From: Paenibacillus sp. BIC5C1
Lineage (GTDB): Bacteria; Bacillota; Bacilli; Paenibacillales; Paenibacillaceae
DNA: 64,000 nucleotides
Direction: 5' to 3'
NCBI RefSeq assembly: GCF_032399705.1
Contig: NZ_CP135922.1
Span: 2,294,001 to 2,358,000 of the forward strand
The translations under genes and the position numbers were made by a program. The notes below the pieces were generated by a model that was given only the letters and a program-made list of their open reading frames with translations, made no database searches and was not told where the DNA came from. Of the stretch, positions 45,566 to 55,200 are shown piece after piece (position 1 is the stretch's first letter; every line of letters begins with the position of its first letter).

Positions 45566-45994
45566 TTACAAGTTGCTGTTCATGAGGGAAAGAGTATGTC
45601 TAAATGCTTCCATCTGGTCTTCGGGGATACCTTCAATCAGATTTTTATTCATTTCTCTTTCGAGCGGAACAAGCTGATCAAGCAATTTTTTTCCTTCTTC
45701 GGTCAAGTAGAGCAAGTAGGCTCTGCGATCCTGTTCGCTGGTCCGTCGATCGACCCAGCCTTTCTTTTCCAACAGATCAATAATGCGGGCAGTTGTGGGC
45801 TGATCCTTGTAGACCCGAGTGGCGACTTCTTTCTGATTCACGCCTTCGCCTCTACCGATGTTGAACAGAACTGAGAATTGCTCTGTTGTAATATCATAGG
45901 GTTTGAAACGTATGGCTAGTAAAGCTGACGCTTTGCGATGTGTCATGCCCAGCATGAATCCAATGGATTGATCGAGCGAATAGTCGTTCCCCAT
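45566..45994 (-). CDS. MarR-family transcriptional regulator
   Basis: A 142-residue winged-helix regulator: LAIRFKPYDITTEQFSVLFNIG for helices 1-2, GVNQKEVATRVYKDQPTTARIIDLLEKKGWV for the HTH and recognition helix, and RRTSEQDRRAYLLYLTEEGKKLL for the wing (DRR motif). It precedes the MFS gene in one operon and should repress it until a toxic compound binds. AGAGAGG precedes the ATG. Its own promoter overlaps two dyads, consistent with autoregulation. Confidence 0.92.
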   Translation of the reverse strand: MGNDYSLDQSIGFMLGMTHRKASALLAIRFKPYDITTEQFSVLFNIGRGEGVNQKEVATRVYKDQPTTARIIDLLEKKGWVDRRTSEQDRRAYLLYLTEEGKKLLDQLVPLEREMNKNLIEGIPEDQMEAFRHTLSLMNSNL

Positions 45995-46038
45995 ATAATC
46001 CTCTCTTTCTTTAAGTAAAATAGCCTCAATTCATTTAC

Positions 46039-46078
46039 TTGTTATAACAACTATATGCTAAACAATTAATTTTGTCAA
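46039..46078 (-). promoter_or_regulatory. marR promoter with overlapping operator palindromes
   Basis: On the minus strand TTGACA (46078-46073), a 17-nt spacer and TATAGT (46055-46050) form a strong SigA promoter. A perfect 12-bp palindrome TTGTTATAACAA (46039-46050) abuts the -10, and a looser dyad ACAA-TTAATT-TTGT (46062-46075) overlaps the -35. Both fit the usual TTG-N6-CAA pattern of MarR operators, so autorepression is likely. Confidence 0.65.
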
Positions 46079-46253
46079 AGCGTATTTATGAATATCATCG
46101 CCATGATAAGATCTTTTCATATATGAATTTACAATGGACTAATCATTATGCGAACATTGAAATATGCAAACGTTGGAAATTACTGATAAAATAGAAGTGC
46201 CGCTCTATCGCGGTAATTGGGCTACATGATGGTGAGGTTACGAAGACGAATCT

Positions 46254-46272
46254 GCTCCAGCAATTCTGGAGC
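46254..46272 (+). other. Hairpin in the fucU leader
   Basis: GCTCCAG-CAATT-CTGGAGC is a perfect 7-bp stem 20 bp upstream of the fucU start. There is no U tail; it may affect translation or mRNA stability. Confidence 0.35.
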
Positions 46273-46291
46273 TGACTGAGGAGAGCTGAGT

Positions 46292-46765
46292 ATGCTGAAG
46301 AACATTCCCGCAATAATACCTCCGGAACTGCTGAAGATCATGTCTGAAATGGGCCATGGAGACGAGCTGGTACTGGCTGATGGCAACTTCCCAGCAGCTA
46401 GTCATGCCCAGCGGCTGATTCGCTGTGATGCGCTGGGTACAGTGGAGTTACTGGATGCCATTTTAAGTTTGTATCCACTAGATACCTACGCTGAGCGGCC
46501 GGCAGCCGTTATGCAGGTCGTCAAGGGGGATCAGGTGGTGCCCATCATCTGGGAAGACTATCGCAGGTTGATTCATGATCATGAGGGCATCACGGATGCC
46601 TTTGATCATGAAGAGCGTTTCGCGTTTTATGAGAGAGCTTCTCGCGCCTATGTCATTGTTGCAACCGGTGAACGTGCGCAGTATGCCAATTTGATTTTGA
46701 AAAAAGGGGTCATTTTCCCAGATCCAGATCCTTACCCACAAGAGAAAAAAGTTGAACTGAACTGA
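46292..46765 (+). CDS. fucU: RbsD/FucU family sugar mutarotase
   Basis: A 157-residue protein of the RbsD/FucU family, which interconverts anomers of fucose or ribose. The N-terminal MLKNIPAIIPPELLKIMSEMGHGDELVLADGNFPA carries the conserved catalytic His (about residue 22) and Asp; RASRAYVIVATGERAQYANLILKKGV is the C-terminal family signature. GAGGAGAG precedes the ATG. It lies alone, divergent from marR and convergent with the ger operon, with no fucose or ribose catabolic genes nearby. The FucU subgroup is preferred by the sequence length and C-terminus. Confidence 0.87.
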   Translation: MLKNIPAIIPPELLKIMSEMGHGDELVLADGNFPAASHAQRLIRCDALGTVELLDAILSLYPLDTYAERPAAVMQVVKGDQVVPIIWEDYRRLIHDHEGITDAFDHEERFAFYERASRAYVIVATGERAQYANLILKKGVIFPDPDPYPQEKKVELN

Positions 46766-46773
46766 AACTAAAG

Positions 46774-47892
46774 TCAAGGCGACGGGGCGGGAGAAGCCTC
46801 GCTCGTCTTTTTGCTTTTCCCGAAACGCAACCAGTAAACAACAACATATAAAATAGGCATACACTCGATAAGTACGGCATAGATAGCAATGGCGTAAGAA
46901 CGAATGGCTAATTCATATGAAGCTGCGTCTTTTGCATATTGAAGCACATAGGAGGCAGCAGTCCCTGCCAGCAAGTAAACCACCGTTTTTTCCTGTCGGA
47001 CTCCAGTAAGTTTGGTAAGACAAACCGCGGCTACATATAACAGAAAGGAGCTGCGAGTAAACATGGTCGTAGACCAGATGGCAATCAGGAATGGGTCCAG
47101 GTTATCCAAAAAATCCCCGTAACGGGCAAAACGTATCATCTCCAGCAAAGGATAGCGAAGACTGCTAGCTTCGTAAGGTCCAAAGTTCATTAAGGTAAAC
47201 ATCCAGAACACGATAATGAATAGTGCAAGTGTAGAGCCTGCAAATAACATACTTCGAAGAAGAGGCCGCCTGAAAGCAATGGCAGGTGCGAGGAACAGGA
47301 ACATCATCCATTCGGAAAACCATGGCATAGTTGAAAGCGAGCCTGTCAATATTTCTGTCAGATCATGATGAGTTACCATGGCAAGAAGTACATCAGGATT
47401 CCCCCCACCCATGACAGCAGGCATGAGAAAAGTAGAGGTGAAGATTTGCACCAGGAATATCCCTTCTGATAAATAAACAATGGTAATCAAACCTGAGCGA
47501 GCTGAAAGACTGATACTTAAAATAGTAACGGTTGCTGTCAGCCATATGGGCGTCTCGGGTAAGTACATCGATTGCAGAAAAACGATAAAATTCTCTACGT
47601 CAACGGAGATCAAATACAGGCACAGCAATACAATGAGACCGAGGAATAGCTTATGAACAACCTTGCCCACAATTTCCTCACCAAAATCAATCCAGGGTCG
47701 ATCTGGATGAATCGCGCCCAATCGGTATGTGGAAAAGAGAAGGATCAGGCTGATGGCAAACCCGCCAAGAATGGATATCCACCCTTGATAACCGCTCATT
47801 TTGAATAAACGTTGCAAAAGGAAAGCAATGGGTTCGGAATACAGGTATACAAACATAAAACGGTACGCTTGTCCGGAAGATAATTTGATCAT
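46774..47892 (-). CDS. Spore germination protein GerB (endospore germinant permease)
   Basis: A 372-residue integral membrane protein with about ten helices, of the GerAB/APC-like germination permease family; it binds the germinant in the inner spore membrane. I start at 47892 (MIKLSSGQAYRFMFVYLYSEP) because AAAGGAG lies 5 nt upstream; an in-frame ATG at 47955 would overlap the upstream small gene. Recognisable segments are YLPETPIWLTATVTILSISLSARSG and FSEWMMFLFLAPA. It is the last gene of the gerA-gerC-D-gerB operon. Confidence 0.9.
   Translation of the reverse strand: MIKLSSGQAYRFMFVYLYSEPIAFLLQRLFKMSGYQGWISILGGFAISLILLFSTYRLGAIHPDRPWIDFGEEIVGKVVHKLFLGLIVLLCLYLISVDVENFIVFLQSMYLPETPIWLTATVTILSISLSARSGLITIVYLSEGIFLVQIFTSTFLMPAVMGGGNPDVLLAMVTHHDLTEILTGSLSTMPWFSEWMMFLFLAPAIAFRRPLLRSMLFAGSTLALFIIVFWMFTLMNFGPYEASSLRYPLLEMIRFARYGDFLDNLDPFLIAIWSTTMFTRSSFLLYVAAVCLTKLTGVRQEKTVVYLLAGTAASYVLQYAKDAASYELAIRSYAIAIYAVLIECMPILYVVVYWLRFGKSKKTSEASPAPSP
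46781..46812 (+). terminator. Probable terminator after fucU, overlapping gerB 3' end
   Basis: GACGGGGCGGG-AGAA-GCCTCGCTCGTC pairs with some G:U pairs and is followed by TTTTT. It lies inside the last codons of the convergent gerB gene. Confidence 0.5.
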
Positions 47893-47905
47893 GCTTACTC
47901 CTTTC

Positions 47906-48112
47906 TTAGCCAAACAAGCGGTCTGCCCAGCCAAAGAGCAGCCTGATGACATCATTGGGATTAGGCCAGCCCGGTACAGAGACAGCCAACGTATTCCACA
48001 GAAGAAATAGGCCCAGCAGAATGAAATATGTCCTTTTCATTCCCTTTTTGCTGGATTTGATCATGGGCCACTCAAGTATGTAAAGTACGCCAAACAAAAC
48101 AACAGCGATCAT
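47906..48112 (-). CDS. Small two-helix protein, candidate germinant-receptor D subunit
   Basis: A 68-residue protein with two hydrophobic segments (about 1-16 and 28-46; MIAVVLFGVLYILEWP and YFILLGLFLLWNTLAV) joined by a basic loop (KSSKKGMKR), then a short tail with the helix-like DVIRLLFGWADRLFG. It lies between gerC and gerB in the same direction. Small, two-helix D genes are known to accompany some GerA-type operons in Bacillus and to modulate receptor function; assignment here is by size, topology and position only. AGGAGG-type RBS is visible at the 5' side (GGAGGT, 48119-48124). Confidence 0.65.
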   Translation of the reverse strand: MIAVVLFGVLYILEWPMIKSSKKGMKRTYFILLGLFLLWNTLAVSVPGWPNPNDVIRLLFGWADRLFG

Positions 48113-48155
48113 TGGTTTACCTCCTAAAGTGGCCTGATGCTTTTCTTTGTCTCTG

Positions 48156-49307
48156 TCAGTAGCTGGATTCCGAACCTACGAACTGGATATTGATTTTGGC
48201 ATGTACATTAAACTGCAAATCATTTTTGACATAATCATTCCAAACGGGACGTAACTGTTCCCAGATCCGAGGATATGCCCATTCCAGGCGATAACCAAGC
48301 ATCAAAATATCGGCTTTTTTACGTTGGCCGGTCCTTATTGCGTTGGTAAGATAGGCACTCACTTTTTCATTGGCCTTTTGCTCGATCTGTTTCACGCCTA
48401 CAATATCTTTTACCTTGAGAATGGGAATTACGGAATTCAGTTCTGCTTGCCCCCGTAAAGTGATATCAAAGAGAGGTTGACCGTTTACAAGCTTTACCTT
48501 AATTTTGGAACTCGTATTGTAGACCGTCATGCTCGCTTTTTCATCTTTGGTTTCCACGGAGACGGCCAAGGTATCCAATTTGCGATTGGCCCAGGCGATG
48601 CTCCTTGTTTCATCGGGAGAGATGGAATCGACCATCTTCATCTGTTTGAAAAGAGCACCGCCTACCTGACTGGTCCATTGCTTCCGTTTATTATTCTCAC
48701 TTGCCATCGGGGTTGATTTTGATTCCAACAAGGGGGTGGCAAAGCCCTGATTCATTTTGTCAGCCATAAGTACACTGAGCATTTGCGTTTTTAACATGTT
48801 TTCTTCGGTTGCAAATTCTCTTAATACATCACTGGGTGTTTCTTCGAAAACGGGAGTCAGATCAGCCACGTCTCTGGCTCTGCCCTTTGCAACCATGACG
48901 TAACTGCTAAGGTGGAATAAAGGTTCACGTGAGATCCATTCCATCGCATCTTGAATTCCTTCTCTGGCGTAAGCTTCACCGAAAACCACAACCCGTGTGT
49001 GCCCCCAGGAAATTTTTCGTGTAAGGTCTGTTTGGATTTTCTCCATCGCATCAGCGATGGTGGAGGCAGTAGCCGAAACGAGAGCATATGGGTTTTTTCC
49101 GGGTCCTCCCGTTCCTTCAGGGGAGAGACGGTTGGGCAATGGCATACTTAGTGAAATATCAATTTCACCCGGCTTTTCTCCTTTATCCACATACATGGTC
49201 GTAATAAACGTACGTTCATTTATCTCCACTTTTGACCAGCAGCCACTGCACAGTAAAACGCACATCAAAGCGACAATTAGTTTGGGTGTAATCATTAATC
49301 TCTTCAT
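48156..49307 (-). CDS. Spore germination lipoprotein GerC, Ger(x)C family
   Basis: A 383-residue lipoprotein. The signal peptide ends in LLCSGC, whose Cys is followed by WSKVEINERTFITTMYVDKGE, the normal Ger(x)C opening. Internal family blocks are visible as KISWGHTRVVVFGEAYAREGIQD and FHLSSYVMVAKG, and the C-terminal domain as GVKQIEQKANEKVSAYL. It anchors on the outer leaflet of the inner spore membrane as the C subunit of the germinant receptor. Its ATG overlaps the gerA stop by 4 bp (ATGA), so translation is coupled. Confidence 0.93.
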   Translation of the reverse strand: MKRLMITPKLIVALMCVLLCSGCWSKVEINERTFITTMYVDKGEKPGEIDISLSMPLPNRLSPEGTGGPGKNPYALVSATASTIADAMEKIQTDLTRKISWGHTRVVVFGEAYAREGIQDAMEWISREPLFHLSSYVMVAKGRARDVADLTPVFEETPSDVLREFATEENMLKTQMLSVLMADKMNQGFATPLLESKSTPMASENNKRKQWTSQVGGALFKQMKMVDSISPDETRSIAWANRKLDTLAVSVETKDEKASMTVYNTSSKIKVKLVNGQPLFDITLRGQAELNSVIPILKVKDIVGVKQIEQKANEKVSAYLTNAIRTGQRKKADILMLGYRLEWAYPRIWEQLRPVWNDYVKNDLQFNVHAKINIQFVGSESSY

Positions 49308-50749
49308 GTCTTTTGCCTTTTCTTATTAGCGTCTTCGTAAGCTGCAGGTCTCTTCTTCATTAGGAACCAGGGCACACGAACGATAGTATCTTTGATATCA
49401 CGCAGCACGAGGGGGGCAAATGGCTGCATGTATGGCACGCCAAATGAACGGAGACTAACCATATACCAATAGATCAGATAGATTGAAATCACGATGCCGA
49501 ACAGCCCCAGCGTTCCACCCATAAACAGCACTGGAAAACGAAGCAGCCGGAAAGCCAGTCCGAGCTCGAAGTGCGGGATGATAAAGGCGGCAATACCTGT
49601 GATGGATACGACAATAACCAATGGTGCGGAGACAATCCCAGCCTGAACGGCCGCCTGACCAATAACAATCCCGCCAATAATGGACACCGTTTGCCCCAAC
49701 GGCTTCGGAATACGAATCCCTGCTTCGCGCAAACCTTCAAACGTCACTTCCATAATGAGCGCTTCAATCAGGGCAGGGAAGGGAATATTCTCTCTAGCAG
49801 AAGCGATCGTAATCAGTAAATTGGTCGGAATGATTTCCGGGTGAAATGTAGTAACAGCCACATAAAAGGATGGCAGCAGGAAGGCTATAAAAGCAAACAA
49901 CAGACGAATAATCCTGATAAAGGAGGCGGAATAAAAGCGTTGATAATAGTCTTCCGAAGACTGCATTAAAGAGAAAAAGGTTACGGGAATGAGTAGGGAA
50001 AACGGTGTTCCGTCCTGCATGACCCCGATTCGCCCTTCAACCAGTGCAGCAGCCACCGTATCGGGACGTTCTGTATATTGATACTGTGGAAAAGGAGAAA
50101 GGGGATGGTCCTCCAGAAATTCAGATAGATAACTTACCCCCAGACTGCTGTCCATATCTATCTCGCCCAGGCTTGTTAATACATTTTCCAAAATGTCTGG
50201 CTTGCATAACCCTTGAATATAGACCACGAACACCTCGGTTTTGGTATATTTTCCAACGGTGAATTTGATCATTTTAAAATCAGGATGCTTAATCTTGTGC
50301 CGAAGCAGTGACATATTTACATGAACATCTTCAATGAAGGCCTCTTGTGGCCCGACAATGACAACTTCATTAGTGGATTCCGCTACGGAACGCCTTTGAT
50401 AATTTTGGAGAGCGAAATGGATCATGCCCGAAATACCCTCGATATATAAGGCCGCATTACCTGACACGATATCATCCACTATGGCTTCTGCTGAATTCGA
50501 GTGGTGGCTGTTAAGGGTGAAAAATGATCCGGTCACGACACGGGTAATGAATTGATGATCTATTTCATGACGTGAGGCTTCCTCAAGCAGTGGTTTGACG
50601 ATGGCTTCCCGCATGGTAGGTGTGTCCACGATGGACTGAATATAGATAAGTTCACAATGGAAAGGTCCGATTTGAAAAGGCTGATAGATTATATCGGCAA
50701 CGCCCAACAAATTAGCTCTAACCTGTTCATAGATATTGTCTTTTTCCAT
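49304..50749 (-). CDS. Spore germination protein GerA (GerAA/GerKA-like)
   Basis: A 481-residue A subunit. The N-terminal cytoplasmic half (1-250) carries TPTMREAIVKPLLEE and the ALVEGRIGVMQDGTPFSLLIPV block that defines the family; the C-terminal half has about five or six helices (FIRIIRLLFAFIAFLLPSFYVA; ISIIGGIVIGQAAVQAGIVSAP). With GerB and GerC it forms the receptor that responds to amino acids or sugars and starts germination. GGGAGGCG precedes the ATG. A SigG-like promoter may lie upstream, in line with forespore expression. Confidence 0.94.
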   Translation of the reverse strand: MEKDNIYEQVRANLLGVADIIYQPFQIGPFHCELIYIQSIVDTPTMREAIVKPLLEEASRHEIDHQFITRVVTGSFFTLNSHHSNSAEAIVDDIVSGNAALYIEGISGMIHFALQNYQRRSVAESTNEVVIVGPQEAFIEDVHVNMSLLRHKIKHPDFKMIKFTVGKYTKTEVFVVYIQGLCKPDILENVLTSLGEIDMDSSLGVSYLSEFLEDHPLSPFPQYQYTERPDTVAAALVEGRIGVMQDGTPFSLLIPVTFFSLMQSSEDYYQRFYSASFIRIIRLLFAFIAFLLPSFYVAVTTFHPEIIPTNLLITIASARENIPFPALIEALIMEVTFEGLREAGIRIPKPLGQTVSIIGGIVIGQAAVQAGIVSAPLVIVVSITGIAAFIIPHFELGLAFRLLRFPVLFMGGTLGLFGIVISIYLIYWYMVSLRSFGVPYMQPFAPLVLRDIKDTIVRVPWFLMKKRPAAYEDANKKRQKT

Positions 50750-50795
50750 TTCAGTTTCGCCTCCCTATGCTGTAACGCCGAGTCTGTAATCTGAC

Positions 50796-50826
50796 TATAG
50801 TGTGCGACGCTTCCAATGAAATATAC
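50796..50826 (-). promoter_or_regulatory. Possible SigG promoter of ger operon
   Basis: On the minus strand GTATA (50826-50822) and CACTATA (50802-50796) resemble the SigG elements gHATR and CATNHTA, 19 nt apart (consensus 18), about 47 bp upstream of gerA. The match is imperfect. Confidence 0.3.
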
Positions 50827-50959
50827 TTTTAAGTTTGGATTATCGAAATATATTACAAACTTTGATGCAGAAGATGAATGGGGAGATCATGAAATCTGCT
50901 TTAAAATAAGAGGGTGGAATAAAGCGGGTAGACGTTTATATATAAGGAGTTGAGTAAAG

Positions 50960-51457
50960 ATGACGTATCGGATTAGACGTGCCGAGCTTGGCGATGTTAA
51001 CAGAGTGGCGAATTTATTCAATGAGTATAGGATGTTTTATGATCAGCTTACTGATCTGAACGGAGCGAATGAATATATTAGAGAACGTATGGAGCGCAAT
51101 GAATCCGTTATTTTGATTGCAGAATCGGAAGTGGAGACGGGGAAGGAAGAGGAGTGCAGCTTGACGGATGAACTTTTAACGGGGGATTTTGGTGGATTTG
51201 TACAGTTGTATCCCCGCTTTAGTTCAGTGTCCATGAGGTCAATCTGGGTACTTAATGATCTGTACGTACATGCGGATCATCGACAGCGTGGGATTGCGCG
51301 TAAGTTGCTGCAAGCTGCAAGACGATGGGGAAATGAGAGTGGAGCTGTGCGAATAGTGCTCTCTACGGCGATCAGCAACAAGAAAGCTCAGGCATTATAT
51401 GAGTCGGAAGGCTATACGCTGGACACCAAGTTCATGTATTATGAACTTCAGATATAA
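50960..51457 (+). CDS. GNAT-family N-acetyltransferase
   Basis: A 165-residue GNAT protein. The acetyl-CoA binding signature is VHADHRQRGIARKLLQAA (motif A, Q/RxxGxG/A) after the long beta-4 strand SIWVLNDLYV, and YESEGYTLDTKFMYYEL is the usual C-terminal block. AAGGAG lies 9 nt before the ATG. It is 53 bp upstream of the TraX gene and may share its transcript. The substrate is not predictable. Confidence 0.88.
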   Translation: MTYRIRRAELGDVNRVANLFNEYRMFYDQLTDLNGANEYIRERMERNESVILIAESEVETGKEEECSLTDELLTGDFGGFVQLYPRFSSVSMRSIWVLNDLYVHADHRQRGIARKLLQAARRWGNESGAVRIVLSTAISNKKAQALYESEGYTLDTKFMYYELQI

Positions 51458-51510
51458 GAAAGACTTGGAGAACCCTGAAGTTCAGGATAAGCAGGAGGGA
51501 TTAGTATAAA

Positions 51511-52131
51511 ATGATGCAATGGATAGCCATGATCACGATGTTGATCGATCATATCGGAGCCGTCTTTTTTCCACATGTAGGGGAGCTGCGAATGATTGGT
51601 CGCATTGCTTTTCCAATCTATGCTTTTGCCGTGTATATCGGTTATAAACATACTCGCAACGTACAAAAATACATATGGCGATTATTCTGGATAGCAGTGA
51701 TCTCTCAATTCCCTTTTATGGCGGCTTTTAATCATTTTTCACTAAATGTGGTATGGACATTATGGTCTGCCCTGCTTGTATTGCTTGTGCTCGATAAACT
51801 TCCGGTCCGTTTGTTGGGAATTCCGATTGTGGTCGTGGCTGGTTTGGTCATGGAGATGACCCATATGGATTATGGTATGTATGGCTTACTGCTTGTATTG
51901 CTATTCCGATACTTCCAGGGCCCAGTACTGGTAATGGCTCATCTGCTCTTAAATGTGCTGTATATTTATCTTCACAGTAGCTCTATTCAGATGTATAGCG
52001 TTATAGCTACCCTAGGAATTGCCATTGCCCAGTATTATAACGCAGGGTTCCGTCTGAAAGGTCCGCGTTGGATTTGGCGTTATTTCTATCCTGCACATTT
52101 GGCTGTCATTGCGTTGATCCGCTTGATTTGA
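51511..52131 (+). CDS. TraX family membrane protein
   Basis: A 206-residue protein with about eight short helices. The opening MQWIAMITMLIDHIGAVFF and ELRMIGRIAFPIYAFAVYIGY with YIWRLFWIAVISQFPFMA are the TraX signature. F-plasmid TraX acetylates pilin; chromosomal homologues in Firmicutes have no known role. GCAGGAGGG precedes the ATG. It is followed by a bidirectional terminator shared with the converging NRPS gene. No conjugation genes are present, so pilin acetylation is not implied. Confidence 0.87.
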   Translation: MMQWIAMITMLIDHIGAVFFPHVGELRMIGRIAFPIYAFAVYIGYKHTRNVQKYIWRLFWIAVISQFPFMAAFNHFSLNVVWTLWSALLVLLVLDKLPVRLLGIPIVVVAGLVMEMTHMDYGMYGLLLVLLFRYFQGPVLVMAHLLLNVLYIYLHSSSIQMYSVIATLGIAIAQYYNAGFRLKGPRWIWRYFYPAHLAVIALIRLI

Positions 52132-52142
52132 GAACTCTGTAC

Positions 52143-52199
52143 AAAATAAAGAAGCCACCTTATCCGTCATCACTGACGTTGAGGTGGCTTCTTTATTTT
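52143..52199. terminator. Bidirectional terminator between traX-like and NRPS genes
   Basis: AAAATAAAGAAGCCACCT pairs with AGGTGGCTTCTTTATTTT over 18 bp, with an inner CGTCA/TGACG stem. It terminates both converging genes. Confidence 0.94.
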
Positions 52200-52237
52200 C
52201 ATTAATGGATGCAATATATGCATTTACTTTATTGAAT

Positions 52238-55200
52238 TTATTCCATCGTTGGAGAAGTACCAAACTGCGGTCGGACGGCCTTAGGGAAATAACCAATCTC
52301 GATGGCATGTTCCATCATTTTTGAGATGAAACGATCATCTGTTTTGGGACATATAATTCCGGCTGATTCCACATAAGCAGTTGTTACAGGAGAGGCATAT
52401 ACGTATGCAGAATCCTTGGCACCGTCTCCTTCAAGCTGGGCGATAGCCAGTTGAAGCGCCTCAGGGTCCTTGCTGACACTGCCATCGAACAACCAGTTGG
52501 TATACTCTGCAAAAGGCAGAGTCTCCACTTCATAACCGGCCCGATTCACAATACGAATCAGATCATCGTAGCTGATAGGCTCCGGATTACAGATGTGGAA
52601 TACACGTCCTGCTGTGTCCTGGCGTAATGCCAGATGTACAATTGCCTGACTTGCATAATCAATAGGTGTAAAATCAACCATCCAGTCGGCTGCTGGTGCT
52701 TTGCCAAGCAATAACATTGCTTTGATCATACGATAAAAGGCATTGCTATCGATATTAGACTGGAAACGTCCCGTCTCGGAATGACATGTCAGGTTACCTG
52801 CACGATAGATGCTCACAGGTACACCTTCTTCAGCAGCAAACATAAGCACTTTCTCAGCTTCAAGTTTGCTGTCCGAGTACAAGTTGTCCACGTGTAGGTC
52901 TGCAGGGAAGCGATCATATTGCAAGGATGACTCCCATTGTCCACTTAGTGCAAGATCTTCCGGTATACCCATCGTGGATACATGGTGGAAGGAGGCACCT
53001 GGTTTACTGCGAATGAGTTTAAGCAATGCGGTGGTTCCATCGACATTGGTTTTGGCGAATTGGGCTGCATCCCCGAAATGTCGTACATCTGCAGCACAGT
53101 GTATTACACGGTCGATTCTTTCTTGCACGTAAGTTGTCTGCTCAACTGAAAGACCAAGATTCGGTTGCTCCAGATCGCCTTCGATAATCTCGACGCGGGA
53201 TGCGAGGAGAGGTAGAAGTTCCGGTCCAAAGTAACCTTTCATGACGCTGCTAAGTCGTTCCATCGCAGAGCTTCCGTCTGCGGGACGGCGAACAAGAGTA
53301 TAGATACGTGTATTCGAAGTTAGAATCAATTGTTGCAGCACATGAGATCCAAGATATCCGGTAGCCCCGGTCAGCAGCACGTGCTCGGGATTCAGAATTT
53401 CAGGATATCCAATCTGGGATCTAAGCTCTACAGGATGTTCTGACAATTGAGTAATTACGCCGTTATTCCCTGAGGAATGGGCAGTTTCTTCTGTAGCTTG
53501 AGCCAGGATCTCCACGCGTTTCGCCAAAGCACGAATCGTCTTCTCGGCAAAAAAGTCGGCAATTTTCAGCTGCGGATAATGCGGCTTAAGAATGACCAGA
53601 ACATGGATGACCCGAAGTGAGTCACCGCCAATGGCGAAGAAGCTATCCTCCACACCAAAGTCATCGTGCTGAAGAATTTCTTTCCATGCTTCCAGAATAA
53701 TTGCTTCGGTTTCCGTCTCTGCCAGTACCCGATCAGGTCGATCTTCATGACGTTCTACGTGAGGAAGAGCTACCATCGCTTTGCGATTGATTTTGCCTGT
53801 CGGTGCAATCGGCATTTCATCAAGCTGACAGATCCATTTGGGTACAAAATAGGAAGGAAGCTTAACCGTTAGCTCCGCTTTAATGTCCGCAACGGAAAGT
53901 GTACTACCATCTTTGGAAGTAAAGTATCCTACGAGCATGTTTTGACCATCAGATTCCTTCTTGGGAATCACGGCCACATCCTGAACCTGATCCAGACGGG
54001 CAAAATGATCCTCAATCTCTCCAATCTCAATCCGGTGACCCCGGATTTTCAACTGAGAGTCGCTGCGTCCCACATATTCCAGCAGTCCGCTATCGAGCAT
54101 TTTGGCAATATCGCCAGACTTATAGATTTTCTCATCGATTGCAAATGGATTATCAACGAATGCCTGTTCTGTACGCTCGGGCTGGTTCAGATAACCTTTG
54201 GCCAGAGCTGGTGTTGCTATATATACCTCGCCAGGAACGCCTACCGGGCATAACTGCTGTTCCTCATTGACGATATACACTTTATAGTTATGAATGGGTC
54301 TGCCGATTGGAATGTTAACAACACTTTCCGGAACTTGCTCGCTAATTCGGTGAGTCGCTGTTGCTACTGTACACTCCGTAGGTCCGTATACATTGACGAT
54401 ATCAATTTGGTTGCCGAATTTGCGCTGGAAAGCGCGAACCTGCTCACCATACAAAGCTTCTCCAGCCACAGTAATGATTTTGACTTTGGCCAGCTTGTGG
54501 AAGCCTTCATCAGACAGGAAGGAAGCAAGCTGGTTGAAAAAGATGGTTGGCAGTATCGTAATGATCGTTGTGCCTGTGCGCTCAATGGCACTTGCAAATT
54601 CTTCAACGGATACACGTTCTTCCGCCGACAACAGGTACAGTTCTGCTCCGTAGAACAAAGCGCCAATCGTATCCCATACTGATGCATCGAAGCTGTATGT
54701 AGCAAACTGGGTTAATACGTCACCTGGCTGAATATCGCAATCCCGTTGCACCACACTACCAAGATTGGCAACACCCCGATGGGCGATAAGCGCACCTTTG
54801 GGCTTGCCGGTAGATCCCGAGGTATAGATGATATACGCCAGGTCGTCTGGTTGAATGTCCAGATTGGGGTTGCTTGCTGCAAATCCGGCAAGGCGTCCAT
54901 CCACGGCCAGAATTTGGCGAACGGTAGTAATTCCTGAGAATAAACGTGAAGCTTCAGGTAAAGAGGACTCTTTGGTTAGGACAAAGGATGAGGCTGTATC
55001 TTCGACAATATAACTGTTGCGTTCTTGTGGATGCTCAGGATCGACCGGAACGTATACTCCACCTGCTTTGAGAATACCAAGCAAAGAAATAATCGTTTCC
55101 AGACTCCGCTCCATAAAGATGCTGACGAATTCTCCTTTTTGCAATCCGTTGGATAACAGCACACGGGCAACCTGATTGGCGCGTTCGTTCAATTCTCTAT

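Noticed and set aside
46160..46185. cre site upstream of fucU (TGCAAACGTTGGAA)
   Set aside because: Only the left half fits the consensus; three mismatches in the right half.
51511..52131. Conjugative element suggested by TraX
   Set aside because: No other transfer, integrase or relaxase gene is nearby; chromosomal TraX homologues are common in Firmicutes.
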